A stretch of 64,000 nucleotides of DNA from Candidatus Zixiibacteriota bacterium. GTDB lineage: Bacteria > Zixibacteria > MSB-5A5 > GN15 > FEB-12. The notes under the pieces are model-generated. The model was given only the letters and a program-made list of their open reading frames with translations. It did not search any database and was not told where the DNA came from. Shown here piece by piece: positions 36,216 through 44,813 of this stretch. Position 1 is the stretch's first letter; each line of letters opens with the position of its first letter. Where the stretch lies: assembly GCA_019038695.1 (NCBI GenBank), contig JAHOYZ010000007.1:62001-126000 (forward strand), in the 5' to 3' direction. Both the position numbers and the translations under genes were made by a program.

Positions 36216-38132
36216 ATGAGTATACTCGGGTTTATGCGTAAATTGCGACCTGTCGCAATAGCATTACTTCTTATCGTTTGCTTTACCATAACACAGTCTA
36301 CCGCGCAGATGGATTTTTCTGCCGGTGGTTCTGTTGGGAACGATTTTGACGAGGAGTTTGTCGTCCTCGAGGCAGTTTTCTCTATCTCCTCCGCTTTGCC
36401 CGGAAAGACTTATTCAGCCGCCGCAACGGCTATCATTCTGCCCAAGTGGCATATCAATTCGGCCACACCGCATGAAGACTGGCTGATTCCCGCCAAGCTG
36501 GAGATCGACAGCCTCCCGAACCTGACCCCTCACAGCATAGTCTATCCTGCCGGTCATGAGTTTGATTTGGCCGGGTCAATAATGTCAACGTATAGCAACA
36601 AGGTCATCATTCCGTTTTCTGTTACACTGGCACCAGATCTTGCTGACGGAGAGTACGACCTGCCGATCCGTTTTGCTTACCAACCATGCAACGACAAGCA
36701 GTGTCTCGCCCCACAGACGGTAGAGGCCACACTGCATATCGTTATCGGTGAGGAAGGTAGACCGACTCATGAAGATATCTTTGCAACTGCGGTAGATGTT
36801 CCCGAGACTGATGGTGCAACTACTTCTGGCCCGGTAGAGGAAAACCAGATACAGCGTCTTATTGATGATTATGGAGCCTGGGGATACGTCATCGCCCTCG
36901 GTCTGGCATTTCTCACTGGACTGCTACTTTCGTTCTCGCCGTGTACATACCCGATGATCCCAATTACCGTCAGCGTATTCGCAGGGCAGAGTAGAAGTGT
37001 CTGGCGCGGGTTTATGTTGTCTCTGGTCTATGTGGGATCAATGGCATTCGTATACGGGATCATGGGACTGGTTGTATCTCTGGTCGGCGGCGTATTTGGA
37101 GCCTGGCTGGCCAGTACACCAGTGGTGATCGGCATCGCAATCATCTTTATTGTTTTCGCTCTCTCAATGTTTGGACTGTTTGAACTGCAAGTGCCATCAG
37201 CACTTCGCCAGATGATGGGGACAAAGACAAAGGAAACCGGGATCGGCAGTTCAATCTTGCTGGGTATTGTAGCGGCACTGGTTGTATCACCGTGCGTCGG
37301 TCCGTTTGTGGCTGGGATTCTTCTCTATGTCGCCTTAAGCGGATCGCCAGTTATTGGATTCCTTGTTCTATTTGTTTTTGCCCTCGGCTTAGGAACGCTG
37401 TATGTCCTTGTTGCGACTTTCTCGTCCGCTATCAATAACCTGCCGGGATCGGGCGCATGGATGGAATCGGTCAAGAAGTTTTTCGGATTCATCCTCCTTC
37501 TGATGGCATTGTACTTCCTTCGTACCATAATCTCCCCCACAGTTGCAGCCCTCCTGACCGGTTTGTTACTGGTTAGTTATGGTGTCTTCGGCGGTGGTCT
37601 TGACCGACTGACTTCCGAGGCATCGTTCTTCGTGCGACTCAAGAAATTGCTTGGCCTTCTCGCTCTGCTGGTAGGTTTCTATTTACTGGGGGGAACGATT
37701 ATATCTCAGGGGTTGATTTGGCCTCCGGCTGATGAATGGTTGCCGTCAACCAGCCAATCGGAGAGGGGAGCCAATACAGAGCTTATTCACTGGGAAACTG
37801 ATCTCGACCGGGGACTTGCGAAGGCGGCTACCGAGGGACGACCGGTGCTGGTTGACACGTGGGCAACATGGTGTGCGAACTGTCGTGTTCTTGATAAGAA
37901 GACATTCGGTAATCCTGACGTGGCAACCGCGCTACAACGGTTTGTGGCAATTAAAGTTCAATTGGAAAAAGCCGGGACACCCACGACTTTGAATTTCATG
38001 GAACGATTTAATATGAAGCATTATTCGCTGCCTACGACGCTGCTAATCGGTTCCGATGGTAACGTCAAACGGGTTTTGCAGGGTGTTGTTGATCCCGATG
38101 ACATGATTGCTGAGTTGCGCCAAATCAAGTAA
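36216..38132 (+). CDS. dsbD: Thiol:disulfide interchange protein DsbD
   Basis: A 638-residue inner-membrane reductant conveyor that passes electrons from thioredoxin to periplasmic thiol proteins. It has a signal peptide (to about residue 31), then an N-terminal DsbD-alpha-like domain with the Cys pair in YQPCNDKQCLAP (about residues 152-163). Eight membrane spans follow, with the transmembrane cysteines in LLSFSPCTYPMIP and VVSPCVGPFVAG. The C-terminal thioredoxin-like domain has VDTWATWCANCRVLDKKTF. All three redox pairs are intact. The start could also be the ATG at 36234. trxA lies 3 kb upstream. Confidence 0.93.
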   Translation: MSILGFMRKLRPVAIALLLIVCFTITQSTAQMDFSAGGSVGNDFDEEFVVLEAVFSISSALPGKTYSAAATAIILPKWHINSATPHEDWLIPAKLEIDSLPNLTPHSIVYPAGHEFDLAGSIMSTYSNKVIIPFSVTLAPDLADGEYDLPIRFAYQPCNDKQCLAPQTVEATLHIVIGEEGRPTHEDIFATAVDVPETDGATTSGPVEENQIQRLIDDYGAWGYVIALGLAFLTGLLLSFSPCTYPMIPITVSVFAGQSRSVWRGFMLSLVYVGSMAFVYGIMGLVVSLVGGVFGAWLASTPVVIGIAIIFIVFALSMFGLFELQVPSALRQMMGTKTKETGIGSSILLGIVAALVVSPCVGPFVAGILLYVALSGSPVIGFLVLFVFALGLGTLYVLVATFSSAINNLPGSGAWMESVKKFFGFILLLMALYFLRTIISPTVAALLTGLLLVSYGVFGGGLDRLTSEASFFVRLKKLLGLLALLVGFYLLGGTIISQGLIWPPADEWLPSTSQSERGANTELIHWETDLDRGLAKAATEGRPVLVDTWATWCANCRVLDKKTFGNPDVATALQRFVAIKVQLEKAGTPTTLNFMERFNMKHYSLPTTLLIGSDGNVKRVLQGVVDPDDMIAELRQIK

Positions 38133-38244
38133 GCATCAAATTATCGTGTTTCTTTCGTATTTGCCGATTCGGTCTCTTGACTGACCCCACAGGTGATCGT
38201 ATATTCCCATCAGTTTGATGAGGAAAACAAAGAAGAATACTACT

Positions 38245-38991
38245 ATGACGACAGCAAAAAAGAACAAGACCGTTATTGCCATTTGTATCCAGGAACCAAG
38301 TGAAGACGGATCCTCGATGGATCTCGGAGCCATCCAGGGAGATGAGCTTCGCTTTTTGCACCAGGCTTTCATTACTGACACAATTGGGCATGCCCTGGAG
38401 ACCCCCGGATGCGATGTCCAACTGTACTACATTGATCAGCCGGATCGACGGCGTCTGGTCGAAATAGTCACCGCCTATATTTCAAAGAAACTGTCAGGGA
38501 AAGAAGCCACAGCGTTCAAGAAGAGGTTCCAGTCATTTAAGCTGAAAAAAGATAGTTGGGGCGTTCGTCTTAAAAGCGTCTTTTCGAACTGCTTCAAGGC
38601 TGGCTACGAACAAGTACTGGTGATTGGAAGCCGTACGCCCACCGTTCACGCCCCAAAGCTGAAAATGGCCATTAAGATGCTATCCAAGGGAGACGCCGTT
38701 TTCGGCCCTACTCCCGAAGGACGTTATTATGTAATCGGCATGTCCAAGGGAACCAAGATCGACCTGGCTGAGTTTGACTGGAAATCACCAACTATCTATT
38801 CGAGTGTGTCCGAAACCTTCAGCACTAAAGGTCTGGCCTGGTCTGAACTTGAAATCTGGTACTGTGTCGAAAGCCCGGATGAGCTGGAACTGATGGTCCG
38901 TGACATCAACCAGTATCGATTCGAAGGTGATGATACTTCCGCCCGAGAAACAGAAGTTGTTATGGAACGCATTCTGGCCAAGCTGGGCTGA
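38245..38991 (+). CDS. DUF2064 glycosyltransferase-A-like protein
   Basis: A 248-residue protein like DUF2064/CofC-type nucleotidyl or glycosyl transferase folds. The sequence KTVIAICIQEP at the start, RLKSVFSNCFKAGYEQVLVIGSRTPTV (the typical 'D/S-x-P' region after a helix) and AVFGPTPEGRYYVIGMSK match the family. The usual Asp of 'GSDxP' is replaced by Arg-Thr-Pro here, so activity is uncertain. The ATG at 38245 was preferred over 38215/38218 because the preceding codons are Lys/Thr-rich noise. It is nine bases from the next gene. Confidence 0.7.
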   Translation: MTTAKKNKTVIAICIQEPSEDGSSMDLGAIQGDELRFLHQAFITDTIGHALETPGCDVQLYYIDQPDRRRLVEIVTAYISKKLSGKEATAFKKRFQSFKLKKDSWGVRLKSVFSNCFKAGYEQVLVIGSRTPTVHAPKLKMAIKMLSKGDAVFGPTPEGRYYVIGMSKGTKIDLAEFDWKSPTIYSSVSETFSTKGLAWSELEIWYCVESPDELELMVRDINQYRFEGDDTSARETEVVMERILAKLG

Positions 38992-39000
38992 TCGATCATT

Positions 39001-39735
39001 ATGGAACGACAATTACAACGCCTGAACTGGCCGGAGATCAAGGAGCTCGTTCCAGACAAGATTGATACCGCGATTCTCCCGGTGGGTACGGTTGAAGCAC
39101 ATGGGTCATCGTGTGTGGGAACCGACAATTTCATTCCTGAGAATATCGCCGACGGTATTGCCGAACGTGTCGAAGCGCTGATTGCTCCCACCATTAACTA
39201 TGGCATCACCAAGTCGCTCTATCGTTACAGCGGCGGGTTGACCATTAAGCCCGAGAATTTCGAAGCCTACCTGTTTGATGTCCTCACTTCTCTGACCGAG
39301 ACCGGGTTTAAGAATATCATTATCATGAACGGTCATGGAGGGAACAACTCTTCCCTGAAAACTGTGGCCCATGATTTTCACAAAAAGCACCGCGCCAATA
39401 TCGGCGTGATTCATTGGTGGGCATTGTGCGGCAAAATGACTGAAGAATTTTTCGGTCATGTCGGTGGCCACGGCGGAACCGATGAGACCGCGATGGTGAT
39501 GGCGGTCGATCCGGACCTCGTTGATGAACAGGCTTACGATCCCGAGATGGCGTATACCTTTGTACCCGGTGCCGATGTCTATCCGGTACCAGGGACAATT
39601 TTGCTCTACAAGGAAAATGAAGGATACCCCGAGTTCGATGTTGACCGAGCCCGACAGTATCGAGAGCAAGTAGTAGCCCAGGTCGGTGAGTTTGTAGAAT
39701 CAGTCATAGCTCGGTGGCGCAAGTTCGGATTGTAG
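39001..39735 (+). CDS. Creatininase family amidohydrolase
   Basis: A 244-residue metal-dependent amidohydrolase of the creatininase/MftE type. Metal ligands are visible in ILPVGTVEAHGSSCVGTDNF, NGHGGNNSSL and GHGGTDETAMVMA. Members hydrolyse creatinine, act in riboflavin and deazaflavin biosynthesis, or trim the mycofactocin precursor. No mycofactocin or F420 gene is nearby, so the substrate is open. It follows the DUF2064 gene by nine bases and is probably co-transcribed. Confidence 0.86.
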   Translation: MERQLQRLNWPEIKELVPDKIDTAILPVGTVEAHGSSCVGTDNFIPENIADGIAERVEALIAPTINYGITKSLYRYSGGLTIKPENFEAYLFDVLTSLTETGFKNIIIMNGHGGNNSSLKTVAHDFHKKHRANIGVIHWWALCGKMTEEFFGHVGGHGGTDETAMVMAVDPDLVDEQAYDPEMAYTFVPGADVYPVPGTILLYKENEGYPEFDVDRARQYREQVVAQVGEFVESVIARWRKFGL

Positions 39736-39824
39736 TTTCCTCCGCAATCGGCAGGCAATAGCCACCTCTCCCCTACCGACAGTATTGACTTGACATAACT
39801 GGTCGCGGCTTACGACCTTGAGGC

Positions 39825-40970
39825 ATGGAATCATCCCTCCACCATGACTACCGTGATATCCTCGCCATCCCGGCGCGAGCACTGTCGGCCAAACGTATTC
39901 TGGTGATGACATTCTTCCTGTGTGTCGGATTGTTGGTATACGATTTGTTTGTGTATGCGGCGTTGGCTGTTGACGGCGAGTCGCTGAGTTCGTATTGGGG
40001 ATTGTATGGCTTTCTTCCACTCGCCTGGTTCAAGTTTGGCTCTTTCGCAGCCGGTCTGCTATATGGCGTTGGCATTGTCCTGGGGCTAATGTCGACCATG
40101 CTGGGATTGTTCGGCGTGGCAGCTATCGAAATCGAGCAGATTCGTGGCAATCGCTTTTTCTCCGCCACCGGTGCGATCCGTTTCAGTTTTCAGCGGCTCG
40201 GTCAGTTGTTCGTATCGGAAATATCAATTGCGGTCTTTCTCACAATCATCGTCGGGTTGGTTTTGCTCTTGGGGTTGGCTACGAGAATCCCGTATGTCGG
40301 TGAGTGGATATTTGCCCTGACATTCCTGGTGCCGGGCTTCATCGTCGCATTGTTTACCGTTTTCATCATGTTCGTCTGGGTGAGCTCGGTTGTATTGCTG
40401 CCGGCAGTAGCAGCTTCAGAACGAACGAAAGAGGCCTTCAGCGCCATCCTGATGACGTTCTCTACAATAATTCGTCAGCCGGTGCGCTGGCTTTTGTACA
40501 CAGCCTACGGTCTTGTTGTCGCCAAGCTGGCCAGTTTCGTCTATGCCTATTTCTGTTATCGAGCGGTCCAACTCTTCACATGGTGTGCCTCGCTTACAGC
40601 TGGAGACAGAGCCACCGATCTGGTTCGTGCCGGGCTTTCGCATTTACCAGTCAACTCTGATTTTGTCAGAGAGACCCTTGGGGTCTTCCCTGGGGTGGAT
40701 TGGTCGTTTTCGGTTGCGCAGTGGACCCGGGGTAGCGGTGACTCCGGCGCAGGTTATCTTATGACTCTGATCCTGTTTATGATCTTCACCTCAGTCGTGG
40801 GCTACTTCCTGGCCATCATAGCCACCGGACAAGCCCGGGCTTTCGCCGTTATTCGCTTTGTGAAGGATGAATACCGGATCGTTGATGAAAAACCGTTGTT
40901 CTTCGTCGAGGAACATATCAACGAACCGGAAACTGACCAGTCCGACTCCGGCGACGGATCGAAATCCTGA
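39825..40970 (+). CDS. Unknown multi-span membrane protein
   Basis: A 381-residue integral membrane protein with about six hydrophobic segments (near residues 24-48, 66-98, 130-152, 160-192, 215-240 and 318-342) separated by short polar loops, and an acidic Asp/Ser-rich tail (NEPETDQSDSGDGSKS). I recognise no family motif, catalytic residue or Cys pair. The start at 39825 has no strong ribosome binding site. It is the last plus-strand gene before the 41-51 kb minus-strand block. Confidence 0.65.
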   Translation: MESSLHHDYRDILAIPARALSAKRILVMTFFLCVGLLVYDLFVYAALAVDGESLSSYWGLYGFLPLAWFKFGSFAAGLLYGVGIVLGLMSTMLGLFGVAAIEIEQIRGNRFFSATGAIRFSFQRLGQLFVSEISIAVFLTIIVGLVLLLGLATRIPYVGEWIFALTFLVPGFIVALFTVFIMFVWVSSVVLLPAVAASERTKEAFSAILMTFSTIIRQPVRWLLYTAYGLVVAKLASFVYAYFCYRAVQLFTWCASLTAGDRATDLVRAGLSHLPVNSDFVRETLGVFPGVDWSFSVAQWTRGSGDSGAGYLMTLILFMIFTSVVGYFLAIIATGQARAFAVIRFVKDEYRIVDEKPLFFVEEHINEPETDQSDSGDGSKS

Positions 40971-41018
40971 ACCTAACTCTCCCGATTCATCATACGCGAG
41001 TCGTCAACAAGACCTTGC

Positions 41019-41402
41019 CTAACAGATCTTCTTAACCACCCAATCCGAATCATCAAGCCACAATCCAAGGACGGTCACGCCCTCTACCCACCCGGCCACC
41101 GTTGCCACCGCCTTTTTGACCATCTCCAGGTGTTCTTCTTTTGTGACCGGATTCCCGGCGCAACCACCATGAGCCACAATTGCAATCACTTTCGATCCGT
41201 GTTTCTCAACTGAGATCAGCACGCGATTCTTGATCGAATCCGCCAGTGGATTTGCCGGCTCGCTCAGAATTTTGTCCGGTCCCGGCTCGGTGATAGTGTC
41301 AACGTAATCAGCCTTGAATTGGGTCCTTAGCCACTCATTCACCGGCAATTGAGTGCGGCCGTCCATACAATTGATAGCAGTTACAAAGATCCCGTTAGCC
41401 AT
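41019..41402 (-). CDS. Small beta-carbonic-anhydrase-like protein
   Basis: A 127-residue protein with the beta-carbonic anhydrase zinc pattern. Cys12-x-Asp-x-Arg16 lies in AINCMDGRTQLP, and His-Gly-Gly-Cys in IVAHGGCAGNP supplies the second and third ligands. Family enzymes usually have about 200 residues, and the reduced length matches a small subgroup with unproven activity. It could also bind zinc without hydrating CO2. It sits 29 bases downstream of rluD on the same strand, so it may be the tail of that run. Confidence 0.72.
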   Translation of the reverse strand: MANGIFVTAINCMDGRTQLPVNEWLRTQFKADYVDTITEPGPDKILSEPANPLADSIKNRVLISVEKHGSKVIAIVAHGGCAGNPVTKEEHLEMVKKAVATVAGWVEGVTVLGLWLDDSDWVVKKIC

Positions 41403-41431
41403 GATGTATCTCTCCTTCGTAAGTCATTTGT

Positions 41432-42433
41432 TCAATCCGGTTCCTGTTGCTCTGTGCGCAAAATATCAAGAACATTCTGAAAATCATCCGGCAAATCGGA
41501 CCTGAGCGCCACCTTCACACCGGTCATGGGGTGCTCAAAAGAAAGCTGGTAGGCATGCAACGCCTGCCGGGGGAGGGTATCCAATATATTTCGCGCGAGA
41601 GGACGTTCGGGGGCAAACATCCCCCGCACCCATTTCTCCCGGCCACCATAATCCGGATCACCAAGCACCGGGTGGCCAAGATACGCGAAATGCACTCGTA
41701 TCTGGTGCGTCCGACCAGTCTGCAGAGAGGCCTCGATCAGGTCATAGGAAGTGAACCGATTTATTAGCCGATACTCGGTAACAGCCTCTCGACTGTTGAT
41801 ATCGGTAACGGCCATCTTCTTTCGATCTCTCAATGATCGACCAATAGGCGCATCAATCGTGCCGCTGTCATCCTTCACATGACCACATACCAATGCCAGG
41901 TATTGACGTTTGATTTCGCGCTCCTGAAGTTGCCGTTGAAGCTTTAGTAAGACCTCATCCGTCCGGGCTACAATCAGCAAGCCTGATGTGTTCTTGTCGA
42001 GACGATGAACAACGCCGGGGCGATCCGCCGTCGAACCGGTGGCTAAAGAACCATAACGAAACATCAAGGCGTTGACCAGGGTGCCGGTGCGGTTGCCAAC
42101 ACCCGGATGGGTTACCAACCCGGACGGTTTGTTAACGACAATGAGATGGTCGTCCTCGAAGATAACGTCGAGTGGGATTTCTTCCGCCACTGCCTCACGA
42201 GGAGGCAAGGGAGGAATTGTCAGCGATAACTCATCCCCCGGTCGGACCGAATATTTTTTTAAAGCCGGCTGTCCATTGACTTCTACCAACCCCTCGGCAA
42301 TAAGTCTCTGCACCCGACTGCGAGTAAGGTCAAGATCAGGATGCGAGGCCAGAAAACGGTCGAGTCTCTGGGGTAGCTCTTCCTCCGCCACCTCAATAGT
42401 CACGGCCACACTGTTGTCAGGCTTGTCGGGCAT
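41432..42433 (-). CDS. rluD: RluD-type 23S rRNA pseudouridine synthase
   Basis: A 333-residue enzyme converting uridines of 23S rRNA helix 69 (or a nearby site) to pseudouridine. Residues 15-65 form an S4 RNA-binding domain (LPQRLDRFLASHPDLDLTRS). The catalytic Asp is in VHRLDKNTSGLLIVA, with QTGRTHQIRVHFAYLGHPVLGD near the end. An acidic, valine-rich N-terminal leader precedes the S4 domain. RluA, C and D paralogues cannot be separated securely by sequence alone. It is eight bases after the pdxJ-like gene. Confidence 0.9.
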   Translation of the reverse strand: MPDKPDNSVAVTIEVAEEELPQRLDRFLASHPDLDLTRSRVQRLIAEGLVEVNGQPALKKYSVRPGDELSLTIPPLPPREAVAEEIPLDVIFEDDHLIVVNKPSGLVTHPGVGNRTGTLVNALMFRYGSLATGSTADRPGVVHRLDKNTSGLLIVARTDEVLLKLQRQLQEREIKRQYLALVCGHVKDDSGTIDAPIGRSLRDRKKMAVTDINSREAVTEYRLINRFTSYDLIEASLQTGRTHQIRVHFAYLGHPVLGDPDYGGREKWVRGMFAPERPLARNILDTLPRQALHAYQLSFEHPMTGVKVALRSDLPDDFQNVLDILRTEQQEPD

Positions 42434-42441
42434 AGTCGCTA

Positions 42442-43173
42442 TTAGTGGGTCCCCGACGGCAGCCGGAGCAGTTCGATCATCTCGCGTACTGCCCGTTCGA
42501 AGCCAACCAGCAGCGCCCGGCAGCAGATCGCGTGGCCGACTACAAATTCATCGACATAGCCCAGTTCCACGAGCGGAGTAACATTCTTGTAAGTGACGCC
42601 CCGACCACAGTGTACTTCCAAACCCGCCTTGGCCGCACATTGAACAGCCTTGTCCAGACGGTCAAGCTCTGCCTGGGCTTCAACAAGTGTCCTCGCTCCG
42701 GTATACCCGGCACAACTTATTAGAACCGCCGTTGCATCCGCCTTGGAAGCCGCCTTGATCTGATCGGTGTCCGGCTCGACGAAGAAGCCAACATTCACTC
42801 CTACGGCGTTGAAGCGGGCAGTGATATCGCCAAAGTCCACCGGCGCTACCGTAAAACCAATGGTCGAGACAGGATTGGTACTGTCGGCATGATCAGCCAC
42901 CAGAGTGACCATCCATGGCTTGACCTCAAGTGCCATAGTAATAATGTCATCAACCGGGGGCATTTCGATTGTCAACCTGGTTTTGGTCACGCCTTTGAGC
43001 AAATACAGATCGCGGTCCCGCACATACTTTCGGTCACGACGAAGTTGAAGGGCCAATCCATCGGCCCCTCCCAACTCGGCCAGCACAGCGGCCTGGGCTG
43101 GATCAGGTTCCGATAGACGCCGGATTTCACGGGTGGCAGCAACCATATCAACATTTACAGATAAGAGCGGCAC
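42442..43173 (-). CDS. PdxJ-like protein with altered active site
   Basis: A 243-residue barrel protein aligning along its whole length with pyridoxine 5'-phosphate synthase: SVNVDMVAATRE, GADGLALQLRRDRKYVRDRD, TIEMPPVDD and VTYKNVTPLVELGYVDEFVVG, then HAICCRALLVGFERAV. Of the three enzyme residues recalled from E. coli PdxJ (His45, Glu72 and His193), only the Glu is kept (Glu70). The His positions are Gln43 and Arg191, and His10 is Met10. The protein may not make pyridoxine phosphate, or may use another mechanism. The GTG start has GGGAGG upstream. Confidence 0.75.
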   Translation of the reverse strand: MPLLSVNVDMVAATREIRRLSEPDPAQAAVLAELGGADGLALQLRRDRKYVRDRDLYLLKGVTKTRLTIEMPPVDDIITMALEVKPWMVTLVADHADSTNPVSTIGFTVAPVDFGDITARFNAVGVNVGFFVEPDTDQIKAASKADATAVLISCAGYTGARTLVEAQAELDRLDKAVQCAAKAGLEVHCGRGVTYKNVTPLVELGYVDEFVVGHAICCRALLVGFERAVREMIELLRLPSGTH

Positions 43174-43229
43174 GTATTCCTCCCATTTGCTTTATTGGTC
43201 TGACTTATTATTATACGCCAGACTGTAGC

Positions 43230-44033
43230 TTACGGCATACTAATAACCGCTAAACACTCGGTCAATTTCAAAAAACCCGCTATTGAGACTTCTTCCGCAC
43301 GGACATCCTCAGCCAAACCAGCTTGTGCAAGTAACTTCCGAACTGACCCCGTATCGGGTAGAAGGTCCGGAGCCAGGTTGTTACTAAGTAGCTTACGACG
43401 TTGACGAAACCCTGTCCGCACAACACGCTCGAAGAGTTGCTCATGAACAACCGCAACAGGTTTCTTGATGGGTGTCAACTCTATCACGCAGGAAGTCACT
43501 TTAGGTGGCGGCTGAAAATGCTCCGGTGCAACATCAAAACAGAGATGTACATCAAAAGATAGCTGAGTGAAAATCGACAATGGCGACCAGTTCTTGTTGC
43601 CAGGGGAAGCGGCCACACGTTGACCGACCTCTTTTTGCACCATAAAGACAGCCCGATGGACTGATTTTCGATTCTCAGTTACCCAGGCAAGCGCCGGAGA
43701 AGTGATATTGTACGGAAGATTTCCAATCAGCTTGTGGGGTCCTTCACCCGCCTCACCGGGATCAAAGGACAGGAAATCCTGGTTTACAATTTTCGCATTC
43801 GGCCACTTCCGCAGTAACTTCTCAAGATAGCCGATTACGTCCCGGTCAAATTCTACAGCTGTAATACTTGCCCCTGATTCCGCCAAGGGAAGCGTCAGTG
43901 ATCCCCGCCCCGGCCCGATTTCGATAATGCTGTCACCCTGTGTCGGGGCTACCAATTCGACAATGCGCTCGATTATCTCCCGCGATTTCAGGAAGTTCTG
44001 CCCCAGACGTTTTTTCGCATGGTATCCGGGCAT
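43230..44033 (-). CDS. rsmA: 16S rRNA dimethyladenosine transferase RsmA (KsgA)
   Basis: A 267-residue methyltransferase that dimethylates A1518 and A1519 of 16S rRNA during small-subunit assembly. The opening HAKKRLGQNFL, motif I IIEIGPGRGSLTLPLA, the catalytic LIGNLPYNITSPAL and MVQKEVGQRVAASPGNKN are canonical, and the C-terminal FRQRRKLLSNNL is present. It starts three bases after the tatD stop, in the same run as metG, an arrangement common in bacteria. Confidence 0.95.
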   Translation of the reverse strand: MPGYHAKKRLGQNFLKSREIIERIVELVAPTQGDSIIEIGPGRGSLTLPLAESGASITAVEFDRDVIGYLEKLLRKWPNAKIVNQDFLSFDPGEAGEGPHKLIGNLPYNITSPALAWVTENRKSVHRAVFMVQKEVGQRVAASPGNKNWSPLSIFTQLSFDVHLCFDVAPEHFQPPPKVTSCVIELTPIKKPVAVVHEQLFERVVRTGFRQRRKLLSNNLAPDLLPDTGSVRKLLAQAGLAEDVRAEEVSIAGFLKLTECLAVISMP

Positions 44034-44036
44034 GCC

Positions 44037-44813
44037 CTACGTCCCGAAAACATCGACCAGTCGGAATAGCTTCTGACAGGTTCGGTCGGTGATCTTCTCA
44101 ACTTCGGTCATATCGGTTCCATGCAACTCGGCCAGTTTTTCGCACACGGTTCTGATCGTAGCCGGACAGTTATGGCGTTCTTTATAGCGAGCGGGTTTCT
44201 GATAAGGGGCGTCGGTCTCCAGGATAATCTTATCAAGTGGAATCCCGGCCGCAGTCTCCCCCATGGGCGAGTTCTGGCGTGTAACGGCGCCGCCAATACC
44301 AATCACAAAGCCAATAGAGAAAACCTCCAAAGCCTCGTCTACACTGCCAGGGAAGCAATGAAACACCCCACCGGGGATATCACGGGCAATGTCGCGAACG
44401 ATTTCCATTGTCTCTGTAAAAGCATCACGGGTGTGAATAACAACCGGCATCTTCAATTCCGCCGCCAGTTCCAACTGGCTGTGGAAAGCTTTCTTCTGAA
44501 TCGGTCGCGGTGAGTGATCGTGGTAGAAATCAAGGCCAATCTCGCCGATAGCAACCACCTTCTTGTGGTTGGTCCACTCATGCAAACGGGCGATGTTGTC
44601 AGCATCAAGTTTGGTCGCATCGTGCGGATGAAATCCGACCGTTGCATAGATCCCCTCATGCTCTTCGGCAAGCTCAATGGATCGTTCCGACGAAGGTCCG
44701 TCAACGCCGATGTTAATAATCGTATGAACGCCAGCCCGGTGCGCATCAGTGATGACCTGCTCGCGCCGACCGTCAAAAGCATCAAAGTCGAGATGGCAGT
44801 GCGAGTCGATCAT
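44037..44813 (-). CDS. tatD: TatD family metal-dependent hydrolase
   Basis: A 258-residue TIM-barrel deoxyribonuclease/D-amino-acid-peptide hydrolase. Metal ligands are in MIDSHCHLDFDAF, VAIGEIGLDFYHDHSP, VIHTRDAF, GVFHCFPGS and ILETDAPY. The A of its ATG is the last base of the metG stop, so translation is coupled. It lies between metG and rsmA. Confidence 0.94.
   Translation of the reverse strand: MIDSHCHLDFDAFDGRREQVITDAHRAGVHTIINIGVDGPSSERSIELAEEHEGIYATVGFHPHDATKLDADNIARLHEWTNHKKVVAIGEIGLDFYHDHSPRPIQKKAFHSQLELAAELKMPVVIHTRDAFTETMEIVRDIARDIPGGVFHCFPGSVDEALEVFSIGFVIGIGGAVTRQNSPMGETAAGIPLDKIILETDAPYQKPARYKERHNCPATIRTVCEKLAELHGTDMTEVEKITDRTCQKLFRLVDVFGT

Noticed and set aside
35945-36289. 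A 114-codon minus-strand frame across the gap before dsbD
   Set aside because: It overlaps the dsbD start, has no ribosome binding site and has an unnatural composition. The gap 35957-36215 shows nothing else.
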